DNA of 57,309 nt from Tychonema sp. LEGE 07203 (GTDB taxonomy: Bacteria; Cyanobacteriota; Cyanobacteriia; Cyanobacteriales; Microcoleaceae), in contig NZ_JADEXD010000015.1 in NCBI RefSeq assembly GCF_015207285.1, positions 1 to 57,309 on the forward strand. The letters are read 5' to 3'. Shown one piece after another: positions 1 through 12,000 of this stretch (position 1 is its first letter; each line of letters begins with the position of its first letter). The notes beneath the pieces are model-generated. The model saw only the letters and a list, made by a program, of their open reading frames with translations, did no database searches and had not been told where the DNA came from. A program made the translations under genes and the position numbers.

Positions 1-3000
1 GTTGCCAACTGACGGCACTTACATCTTGGCCCTGCGGAATACATCAGTAAACCCAGTCCCCTATAACGTTCTTGTCAACAGCACCCTACCACCGTCAACA
101 CCCAATAGCGGACTGGGAGTGTTGCACAGCGGTACATTATCGGTACCGGGCGAAGTGGATGACTACTCCTTCACAGCCGCATCTGGGACGCTGGTTTATT
201 TTGACGGTCGGGGCAATGACTGGACAAAACGAGTTAGACTTTACAATCCAGACGGCACAGAGGTTTTTAGCAACCTAGACAATCAGAGCGACTACGGTGC
301 TTATCAGCTAACACAAACAGGCAACTACAAGCTGCAAGCCTACGGTTATTACAGCGATACCACGGGCAATTACAGTTTCCAATTGGTTGACCTCAAAGCA
401 GCGCCTTCCTTGAGTTTAAATACGGCAACCCCAATAAATGTTCCCTTAAATCCTCTGGAGACCAAAGCATTTAAATTTACGGGGGCAGTCGATCAAAAAG
501 TTTGGTTGGACGGTCTCAATGCCAGCAATCCCAACATTACTGCAAGGCTGTTGAATTCGAGCGGGCGGCAAGTTGCTTATACCGGAGATTTATCAGGCGA
601 TATTCAACTGCAAACTTTAGAAGCTGACGGCGAATACTATTTGGTGCTGCAATCAAATAATCCCTCAGCAACTGTTGCAAACTTCCGACTGCTCGACAAT
701 ACGGATACGGGCGCAACAACTTTAACTAGCCTGGATAATAGAAATGTATCCGGCAACTTCGGTGCGAGCAATCGAGAAACTGTTTTGTACAAGTTTCAAG
801 GTTTAGAAGGCCAGCACCTCTATTTCGATCGCACCGATGGGGATTACTACAACAACTACTATCTCTACAGTCCTGACGGAAATCGATTTTACTATAACAG
901 CCTGGGCTACGATAGCGAACCGACAAAACTGCCTAGTTCCGGCGAGTACGTGCTCGCTTTTGCTGGTAACAACAACCCCAATAACAATTACGGCGTGCGG
1001 CTCGTCACTCCCACAGATGGGGTATTTTCCTTGACAATCGGCAATACCGTGAATGGGGAAATTGTCAAGGCCGGCCAGCAAAATACTTATACTTTTGCGG
1101 GTACGGAAGGTCAGCGTTTGTGGTTCGACAGTCTCCTGGCTGCGGGTAATATTAATGGCACTTTGTACAGCCCCACCAACGCTATAATCTGGAACAGTCA
1201 AAGTTTGGGAAGCGATCTCGAACCCGCCGCTCTTACTACTCTTAAAGAAACGGGTAATTACCGCTTTGTAGTAGATGGTTCTGGTGACGCTACCGGCAGC
1301 TACAGCTTCCGCATTCTCGATTTGGCGGCAGCCGCACAAACCACCTCTTTAGATACAAATACTATCGGCAATTTTGGCACGAGCAAGCGCGATGCGGTCG
1401 TGTATAAATTCACGGGTTCTGAGGGTCAATATGTCTATTTCGATCGCATTGAGGGAGGCGGGTCTAACTACTCCGTCTACAGTCCCGACGGGCAGCGTCT
1501 TTTCTATCAGAATTTGTCTTATGACCCTCCCTATCCTTACTCCTACGATTACGGCGTTGAACCGACAAAGCTGCCGAGTTCCGGCGAGTACACTCTTGTT
1601 TTTAACGGAACCGGCCAAACTAATAACAATTATAATTTGCTGATGGTAACGCCCGATCTCGTCACCAAACCTCACACAATTGGAGATACAATAGCGGGCA
1701 CGATATCGGAACCGGGAGAACAAGATACCTACACTTTTACAGGTACTCCCGGTCAAAAGTTGTGGTTAGATAGCTTGTTCTCCAGCAGCAACATTAGCGC
1801 TTATTTGTATTCGCCAACAGGCAAACTTCTGTTGAACGGTCACAATGTGGGCGACGATAGCAATTCCTCAGATTTATTGACTTTAACTGAGGCTGGAACT
1901 TACACCTTAAAGGTAGACGCTTCCTACGACAATACGGGTGCTTACCAATTCCGCTTCCTCGACTCGGCAGCGGCAACTGTTACTTCTTTAGATACTCCGA
2001 TTGCGGGGAACTTCGGCACGAGCAAGCGGGAAGCGATTGCCTATCGGTTTAACGGCACTCAAGGTCAGCCTCTTTATTTTGATTCTACGGTTGGCGATGC
2101 TGCTAACAATTGTTTCCTCTACGACCCCTACGGAAAGCAGATTTTTGATTACGCGGGTTTGAGTTCTGACAATGAGAAAACAGCGCTGCCTTTTTCGGGC
2201 GAATACACTCTAATTTTGTCGGGTAAAAACGCTACCAATAACAACTACAACTTGCGGATAGTAACGCCGGATATCGTTACCGCACCTTACAATGTGGGCG
2301 ATACTGTTAGCGGTACGATTGGCGAAGCTGGGGAACAGGATACCTACACTTTCCCAGGAACGATCGGTCAAAAACTGTGGTTTGACAGCTTGGAAAATTC
2401 CCCAGCAAACCTGACATTAAAGTTGGTAGATCCGGATGGAGTAACAGTTTTCGGCGATTGGTATAACGGTCAATATGCCTCATACGATCGAGAACCTGTA
2501 AGGCTTACTAAAGAAGGCAATTACAAGCTAATTGTAGATGGCTCTGCTGACAGTGCGGGAAATACTTACAGTTTCCGATTGCTCGATTTGGCGGCTGGCG
2601 AAACTTTAACTTTGGACGCTCCTATTTCTGGCGACTTTGGCAGCAGCAAGCGCGAAGCTAAAACCTACAAATTTCAAGGTGCAGCAGGCAGCTCTTTCTA
2701 CTTCGATATGACTGCCGGAGATCCGTACAATTACTACTACCTTTACGACCCATACGGCAAGCGCCTGACCTCTGGAGGCTTGACGAACGATCCCGAACAA
2801 CCTTTGTCCGTTACTGGCGAATACTCGTTAGTTTTATCCGGTCAGGACAGACCTAATAACAATTATTCGTTTAAAGTGGTAAGGCCCGAGTTAACAACAG
2901 TGCCTTTAACTCTCGGTCAAACTGTCAGTCAAAGCATCGACAAAGCCGGCGAAAAAGATACCTATACTTTTGATGGTAAGGTCGGACAAAAGCTGTTTTT

Positions 3001-6000
3001 TGACGGTTTAACTGGGAACAGCAATTTGTCGGCGCAACTCTACGATCCTTTTGGCAACGCAGTTGTTGGCACGTCGGGCTATTCGAGTGTTAATACGAGC
3101 GCTGACTGGCAGCCGCCAACTTTGAATGCCAGCGGAACTTATCGCCTGGTAGTTGATGCCACCAACAATAACACGGGCAATTACAGTTTTAAATTGAGCG
3201 ATTTAGCCGACTCTTCTCCTCTAAATTTGACCGCGCCCAATATCGGCACTGCTGAAATAGGAGAAGTTGACTTGTATAAAATTACCGGCCGTCAGGGTCA
3301 AGTATTAAACTTCGATTTAAGCGCTGCTGCGTGGAGCAACGGTGGAAATTGGGTGCTCTACGGACCCGATAACAAAGCAATAGTTTCTCCGCCTTGGAAC
3401 TCACCAGACTTTAAGGTGGCGCTGCCGACAGCAGGTTTGTACACCCTAGCTATTACCGGAAACAACTCTTCACCCGTCAGCTATAATTTTAGCGCGACTG
3501 ATAACACGCCAGCACCACAAACTAGCGCCGGACTCAATTCTATAATTAGCGGTACGCTGACGGCCGGGGGCGTTACAAATCACACATTCACCGCGTCGGC
3601 TGGCACTCAAATTTTCTTGGACAGCATCAACAATAATAACTGGCAAATCAGAGCAAGGCTGATAGCCCCTGACGGCAGCAGAGTATTCGATAACGAAGAT
3701 ACTAGCCTAAATACCCTGCCAAAAGTATTGCCGCAAACAGGAGAATACACTCTACAAATATACGGCTATTACACCTCTTCAACTGGCAGCTATCAGTTGC
3801 GCGTTGCTGAGTTACCCAACAGCCTCAGAAGCCCGATAACTAACTACTTAGAAATAGGCAGTCCTGTATCTGGAACGCTTTCGGGGGCTGAAGCTAAAGT
3901 TTACACTTTTGACGGCGTGGAAGGCCTGCGGGTAGCTTTCAACGGCATGGTGGGAACTAATGTTTCTGCAACTTTATACGACCCGACCGGGAAAGCAGTA
4001 TTTACTAAACCCAACTTCCAGTACACCGATGTCGAACCGCTTACTCTGACTCAGAACGGTTTGTACCAACTGGTAATCGAAGGCCAGCAAGCAACCAACC
4101 AAAACTACTCGTTCCAACTCCTAGAACTGTCAGGAGCCAGCTTCATGCCGTTCAACTTGCCGGTGACCGGTACTTTAGCATCCGGGCAGCAAAGCAAATT
4201 CTACAAGTTTGAGGGCAATAAGGGCGATCGCTTGTTCTTCGATTCTATTGTCGGTAATTATTCAAATTACTGGAAGCTAATCGGTCCTGACAACAAGCAG
4301 GTTACTTATAATTGGCTCGGCAGCGATTTGCCAGTGGAACTGCCGGCTACTGGAGAGTACGCTCTGTTAATAGAGGGCGGGACTTCGAGCGCTCCGGTCA
4401 ATTACCAATTCCGGGCTCTGCGCTACGAGAAAACGGCAGCCGATATCGTGACTCCGGGGACGGGAGAAACGGGCAGCAATTCTCTTGGTTCGTCCGGTTT
4501 GTATCCCGTGAAGTTGGAAGCGTCAGACGGTCAGGGCGGCAAAGACTTGCAAGAATACAGCATCCGGGTGTGGCCCGACCCGACCAACAGCAATCCGGTT
4601 ATCGTCAGCGACCCCGTAGTCCGCTTCGGACTGGACGATAAAATTTACCGCTATCAGTTAGCTGCGGTTGACCCGGACGGCGACCGACTCAAATACCGCT
4701 TGGTGGACGGCCCGCTGGGAGCATTGATTAACGGCGATAGCGGAGAGTTGCTGTGGTTCCCGGAAAATATTGCGGCCGGGAGCAAAGCTGACTTTACCGT
4801 GGAGGTGGCAGACCCGCGCGGCGGCAAGGGCTTGCAAAAGTTTACCGTGGATGCTTACGGCGCTTTGGGTAAAATTCAAGGGGCCGTATTTGACGACTTA
4901 AACGGCAACGGCTTCCGCGATTCTAAATTAGTTAAGGGCAACAATCCAGCTATTATAGTGGCGATCGATGTTTCTGGCAGTACCGCAGCCCCGTTTGCCG
5001 GCCCTGCTGGGGTTGATGACGTTCTCAAAGCTCAAGTCGCCGCTACCCTGACTCTTATCGATACATTAATAGCTCAAGGTTTGGGCGATAGAGTCAATAT
5101 CGGCTTGATTCCCCATCAATACACCGCCCAAATTCAAGATATGGACCCCGCAACGCCTGGGGTTCAGCCCTACACGACGCCCCTGGCAGATAAAAACAAC
5201 AACGGCATCCCCGATATCCGGGAAATCCTGGCAAGTGACACTTACACCATTCCCAACGGTCACAACGATTTTACTCGTGCCGTAGAAGCTATCGACCAAT
5301 TAGTCCCCTATATGCCGGGAGACAAAAATATTATCTTCATGTCCGACGGCTACGGCGCCCTCGATGCCACAGTCTCCGCGACCGTAAGGGCAGACCTCAC
5401 AACCAAAGGCATCGGCTTGACAGCCTTCGGTATCGGCCAATATTCAACCCTGGATACCATCAAAAAACTCGACCCAGAAGCAGTAATACTGAGCGATATA
5501 GACCAGTTAAGCAGCGTTTTCGGCGGTTTCGACCCCCGCTACACCATCGAGCCCTTAATGGAAAACGTGCCAGTCTATCTGGATCTTAACAACAACGGAG
5601 TGCTAGATCCAGACGAACCGAAGCAATTGACCAAAAAGGACGATTCCGAGTCAATTTTGGGTCAAACAAACTATCAGTTTACCTTTGACAACTTAGTGCC
5701 CGGTACCTACAAAGTGCGGGCTGTAGCGCCAAGCGACTACATACAAACTGCACCCAGTTCCTCAGTTTTTACAGATACAGTCACGGCTGCGGGACAAACA
5801 TTCACTCATTTATTCGGCGTCCACAAAGATTCGCAAGAACCTGTGAATTCCGACCCCACCTTCCTGACAGTAGCGCCTCCCTTCGGGCTCAAAGCCGGGG
5901 AACCCCTAGTTTACAGGGCTTTGGCCTCCGACCCCGATGCCGACGAAGTGACTTACAGCTTAGTTCTCAACCCTCCAGGAATGAGCGTTGACCCGAAAAA

Positions 6001-9000
6001 CGGCACTGTAGTTTGGACTCCGACAGCAGCGCAGGTCGAAGAATATTATAAAGAACTGCGGGCGACGCGCGATCGCTTGATTGCTTTCGGTCGCCCGGAA
6101 GCGGCACCCTCTACGGTGAAATTCAATGTCGTTTTGCGCGCCACTGACGGCAAAGGCGGTCAAGCTTTGCAGTACGTCGAAGTAGAATTGATACCGCCCA
6201 ACAATCCCCCGCTGTTTGCCTCCATACCGCCGTCGGACTTGCAACCTCAAATCGGTAAGCGATTCGAGTATCGCGCAGTAGCCGCGGATGCCGACGGCGA
6301 CATTATTACCTACGCGCTGTTACCGAACGCGCCTGCTGGTATCACAGTCAACCCAACTACCGGATTGGTAACTTGGACGCCGACAGCCGGACAATTGGGA
6401 ACGAATTCTTTCACAGTTAAAGCCACGGATGGAAAGGGTGGCGAATCCAAGCTAGAAGTGCCGCTGCGGGTAATTGAGGCGATTCCCAACCGCCCGCCGG
6501 ACATTACTTCTGACCCCCGCACTTCAGCCCGCACCGGCAGCGGTTATTTCTACAAACTCGCTGTAACTGACCCCGACGGCAACCCCATCAGCTTTACATT
6601 AGTTTCCAAACCCGCTGGGATGACCGTTGACTCAGAAGGTTTGGTAGCTTGGACTCCGACTGCTGCCCAAACAGGCCCGCAAACAGTGTCTGTTTCGGTT
6701 AGCGACGGACAAGGTGGAACCGACACCCAATCATGGACTGTCAACGTATCGAATTCCACCGCCAACCGACTTCCCAGCATTACTTCAGTACCGGATACCG
6801 TTACCAACTTAGAAAAAGTTTACCGCTACCAGCTAACAGGAACCGACCCCGATGGAGATTACTTGCTCTGGAGTCTTGACAGTGCGCCCAATGGTATGGT
6901 AATCGACACAAAAACAGGGGGTTTGAGTTGGCAACCAACCAGCGAACAAATAGGAGAACATACAGTCGCCGTCCGGGTAACTGATAGTTTGGGTTCCTAT
7001 ACAGGTCAAGAATTCAGCTTAAAAGTAACGGGAATTAATACGCCGCCTGCGATTGTATCCATTCCAGTCACGATTGCTGGAGTCAACGGAACATACAAAT
7101 ATCAAGTATTTGGAACTGACCCAGAAAACGATACCCTGCGCTACAGTTTGGGAACCAAACCGGATGGCATGAAGATTGATGCCAGAACTGGTTTAATTGA
7201 ATGGACTCCGGGTGCTAATTTTGTAGGTTCTCATACTGTTGAAGTTTTAGCAACTGACACCCAAGGTGGGGTAGGGAATCAGAAGTTTGCGGTGTCTGTG
7301 GGAACTGCTGCAATCAACCTGCCTCCAACAGTAGTTTCAACTCCTGTATTTGCAGCATCTTTGGGTTCTCAGTACAGCTATCCGGTACAAGCAACTGACC
7401 CGGAAAGTGGCAGTTTAACTTATCAGTTATTAAAAGCCCCGATGGGGATGGCAATTAATGCCGCAACTGGATTGCTGACTTGGGATAACCCGACTGCTGG
7501 AAACCATCAAATAGTTGTAGGCGCTGCGGATGCTGGAGGTTTGGGGGCGGCGCAAGGTTTTACATTAACTGCAAGGGCAAATTCTACACCGATTGTTCCT
7601 GCTGTTCCTGTTGTTCAGTCGGCGGTTGTTGGTTCTACCTATCGTTACGATTTAAGGGCGACTGATGCTGAGGGGGATTTGCTTGCTTATTCTCTGATAC
7701 AGTCGCCGTCTGGAATGACTGTTGATGAATTCGGCCGCATTAGTTGGATGCCTCAAGCAACTGATGTCGGTACGACGGGGCCGGTGCAAGTTGCTATCAC
7801 CGATACTTTTGGCAAGACTGTTTCTGTTTCTTACAATTTAAGTGTTGTCGCGGATACTTCCGCACCTAAAGTCAATATTGTTGCCAGCAAAAATACAGCT
7901 AATCTCGGAGATTCGGTCACATTTACCGTCAATGCTGTCGATAACGTGAAAGTTGAATCTTTGGGTTTGACTATCAACGGCACTCCTGTAGTTTTGGATG
8001 CACAAGGTCAAGCATCTGTCAAGGTAAATAATTTAGGCAATTTCACGGCAATTGCAACAGCTAAAGATAGTGCTGGAAATGCCGGAACTGCGACTCAAAC
8101 AGTAGCAGCAATTGATACTAGCGATGTCAATGCCCCAACTATCCACATCAGTTTAGAAGATGATGCAGAAATCACCGCGCCCTTCAATATAACCGGCACG
8201 ATTAGTGACAGCAGTTTAGCTTACTATACATTGGAAGTAGCGCCAGTTGGTGGCGGGCAAATTCCGGGCGATGGCGGAGGATTTAAGGAGGTTTATCGCG
8301 GAACGACTGCTGTCAGCAACGGAACGGTTGCGACTTTTGACCCGACTGTTTTGGCTAACGGCGCTTACGTTCTCAAATTCACTGCTTTCGATACCAACGG
8401 TAACGGTTCGACTACTGAAAGAACGGTGAATGTTGCGGGCGATTTGAAGTTGGGCAATTTCCGGTTATCCTTTACCGATTTAACGGTTCCGGTGGCGGGT
8501 ATTCCGATTAACGTGACTCGGACTTACGATTCTTTGAATGCGAATAATAGCGATGATTTCGGTTACGGCTGGCGGATGGAGTTCCGGGATACTGATTTGA
8601 AGACTTCTTTGAAGGCTGACCCGATTTACGAGGAGTTGGGCATCAATACCGTAGCTTTTGATAGCAAGACTAAGGTATTCATTACGTTACCCGGTGGCAA
8701 GCGGGAAACCTTTACTTTTAAGCCGACTCCGAGTCATTTGAATCAGTATTTAGGGGCTGCTGGGCCGGGCGCTGCGATGTACAAGCCGGCTTTTGAGTCT
8801 CAGAAGGGTTCGACGATGACTCTGACTGTTAAGGATGCGAATTTGATACGGAATGAGTACGGCGAGTATTACGGGGTGAACGGGCAGCCCTTCAATCCCG
8901 AAAATCCTGCGTTTGGTAGTGTTTATGTGTTGACTACCAAGGAAGGGTTGGTTTACGAGATTGATGCGAAGTCTGGGGATTTGCTGACAGCTACTGATGC

Positions 9001-12000
9001 GAATGGGAATAAGCTGACTTTTAGCGATGCGGGGATTGCTAGTTCGACTGGGAAGTCGGTGACTTTTGAGAGGGATGTTGCTGGGAGGATTGTTAGCGTT
9101 GTTGACCCGGATGGGAAGAAGGTTAAGTATGAATACGATGCGAAAGGGGATTTGGTTGCTGTTAAAGACAGGGAGAATAATGCAACTCGGTTTGTTTATG
9201 AAGATGAGGACAGACCGCACTTTTTGACTGAGGTTATTGACTCGTTGGGACGCAGTGGAGTTAAGACTGAATACGACGAACAAGGTCGCCTCAAGCAGAT
9301 GGTTGATGCCAACGGTTCGGCGGTTGAGTTGGTTTATGACCCGAATAATTCGATTCAGAAGGTTAAGGATGTTTTTGGCAAGGAAACTACTTATGTTTAC
9401 GACAGTCGCGGGAACGTTTTAACTGAGATTGACCCGTTAGGTAAGAGGGTTGATAGGACTTTTGATGGGGATAATAACGTTCTGACTGAGACTGTAATTA
9501 CCACTGAGTTAAATGCGGCGGGGACTTCGGTTGAGGTGAGGTCGAAGACTGAGTGGACTTACGATGCTAAGGGGAATAAGTTAACCGAAAAAGACCCGTT
9601 GGGCAATGTTTCTCGGTGGACTTACAACAGTCGCGGGCAGGTTTTAACTGAAACCGACGCCCTGGGGAATGCTGCGACTTATACTTATTCTCCGAGTGGC
9701 AATTTGCTGACGACTAAGGATGCGACGGGGAATGTTACTAAGTATAGTTATGATATGAGGGGAAATATTCTAAGCCTCACCGATGCTGCTAATAACATCA
9801 CCCGCTTTCAGTACGATGGTGGAGGTAACGTAACTAACTTAGAAGACGCATCCGGTAACAAAGCTACCTACACCTACGACAGCAACGGGAATATGCTGCG
9901 GGAAACAATGAAAGTAGCAACTCCCACTGGTGAGAAAGAATTAGTAACAGAATGGACTTACAACAATGAAGGGAAAATTAAGTCAATTACCCAATCTGGG
10001 CGCACTACAACTTACGAATACGACAGCAATGGCCGCCAAAGCGCCAGCATTGATGGAAATCGCCGTACCGAATACCGCTACAACTCCCAAGGTAAGTTAG
10101 TTGAAACTATTTATCCCGACGATACTCCTAGCAACTCTGACAATTCCCGAACCATTACTGTTTACGATAAAGGAGGTCGTCAAAGGGCTACTATTGACCG
10201 TGACGGACGAGTTACTCACTACAAATACGACGACGCGGGACGGCTGACTGAAACTATTTATCCCACCGAGGACGCCAATCAAGTACAGTCATTGCTGAAC
10301 GCTATTTCTCCGGGTCAAACTCCTCAATCTGTTGACTGGACAAATATCGTTTATCCTGACACTACGCCTGCTTATTTAGCCAGCAATTCTCGAACCAAAA
10401 CTGAATACTACAAAACTGGAGAAGTCAAAGCAGAAATCGATGTTTCGGGGAACCGTACCGAGTACGAATACGATGCAGCAGGTCGCGTCAGTCTCACTCG
10501 TTTTGATGCTACCAATTACATCACCTATACTTACGATACAGTTGGAAATCGCAAGACTGAAACTGTTTTTGCTGGGGGAACTTCGACTACTACTACTTAT
10601 GATAGTAAAGGTCAGGTTACAGCAACGACTGACCCGAATGGCAAAACTACTAAGTTTGAATACGATGCTAACGGACAACTCAAGGCTGTTGTTGATGCTT
10701 TGAAAAAGCGTACTGAATACGGTTACGATAGTGCGGGCAATTTGACAAGTGTTAAAGATGCTTTGGGTCAGGTAACGGCTTACGAATACGATGAGAAAGG
10801 TCGCCGCAAGGCTGTAATTCGACCGGACAATAAGCGTTCTACTTTTGTTTACGATGATGTGGCTAACACTGTCACGATTACGGATTTTAATAACAAGACG
10901 GTTAAGTATACTTACAACGACCAAAATCAAGTTGTTGCTAAGCAGTATCAGAATGTTAGCGGTGCAACTGTTAGCGTTACTTACGCTACAAATGGGTTGG
11001 AAGAAACAATTACTGACAGTCGGGGCGCGACTGTTTACAAGTATGACAGTTTGGGGCAGGTAATTTCTCGAAAAGACCCGGTGGGTCCTTATCTTGCTAG
11101 CGGGAATTCGATTGAATATAAGTATGAATCCGGGCAAGTTAGTGAGGTTAAGACTCCGACTCGCACGACTGGCTATACCTATGATTCTGAGGGGCGTTTG
11201 AAGACGGTTAGTACGCCGGATATGGGGACGGTGATGTATGATTACGATTCTCTGGGGAATCTCTGGAAAACTTTGTATCCGAACAATTTAGTTGAGACTC
11301 GTATCTACGATAGTTTGGGTCGTTTGGATTTGGTGAAGACTGTTAAGGTTGACCCGGTGACGAAGCTGGAGTTGCAGGTTGTTTCTAGTTACGATTATGC
11401 AGTAGATGCTGTTGGCAACCGCAGGGAGGTATTAGAAAATAGCGGTCGTAAGGTTGAGTACAAGTATGATGATTTGAATCGGTTGTTGGAGGAGAAGATT
11501 ACTAATGACCCTAGTGGGAACAATCGGGTTGTTAGTTACACTTACGATGCTGTGGGGAATCGGTTGAGTAAGACTGATTCTGTGAGTGGGGTAACTACTT
11601 ATACTTACAACGGTTTGAATCAGCTATCTACGTCTACAACTAATGGTGTTGCCACTATTTATTCTTACGATAGTAATGGGAATTTGATTTCGGAGGTGAC
11701 TGGAAGCAATTCTACTGTTTATCGGTGGGAGAATGATGGCGAGAATCGGTTGGTGGGGGTGACGGTTACTGAGGGTGGGGTTACTCGGAATGTTGGGTAT
11801 CAATATAACGCGCAGGGAATTAGGGTTGGTAAGGTTGTTGATGGGGTGGAGACTCGGTATTTGATTGATGAATTGCAGCCTTACGATCAAGTTTTGGAGG
11901 AGTACGATGCTCTTGGGAATGCTAAGGGTTCTTATGTCTACGGACTTGATTTGTTGGGTCGCGTTTCAGGAATGCAGCCGGAGTTTTATCACTCGGATGG

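Noticed and set aside
8750-9283. Long minus-strand open frame of 177 codons, present identically at 14970-15503
   Set aside because: It is the complement of the YD-repeat coding sequence; its identity in both places only reflects the duplicated Rhs segment.
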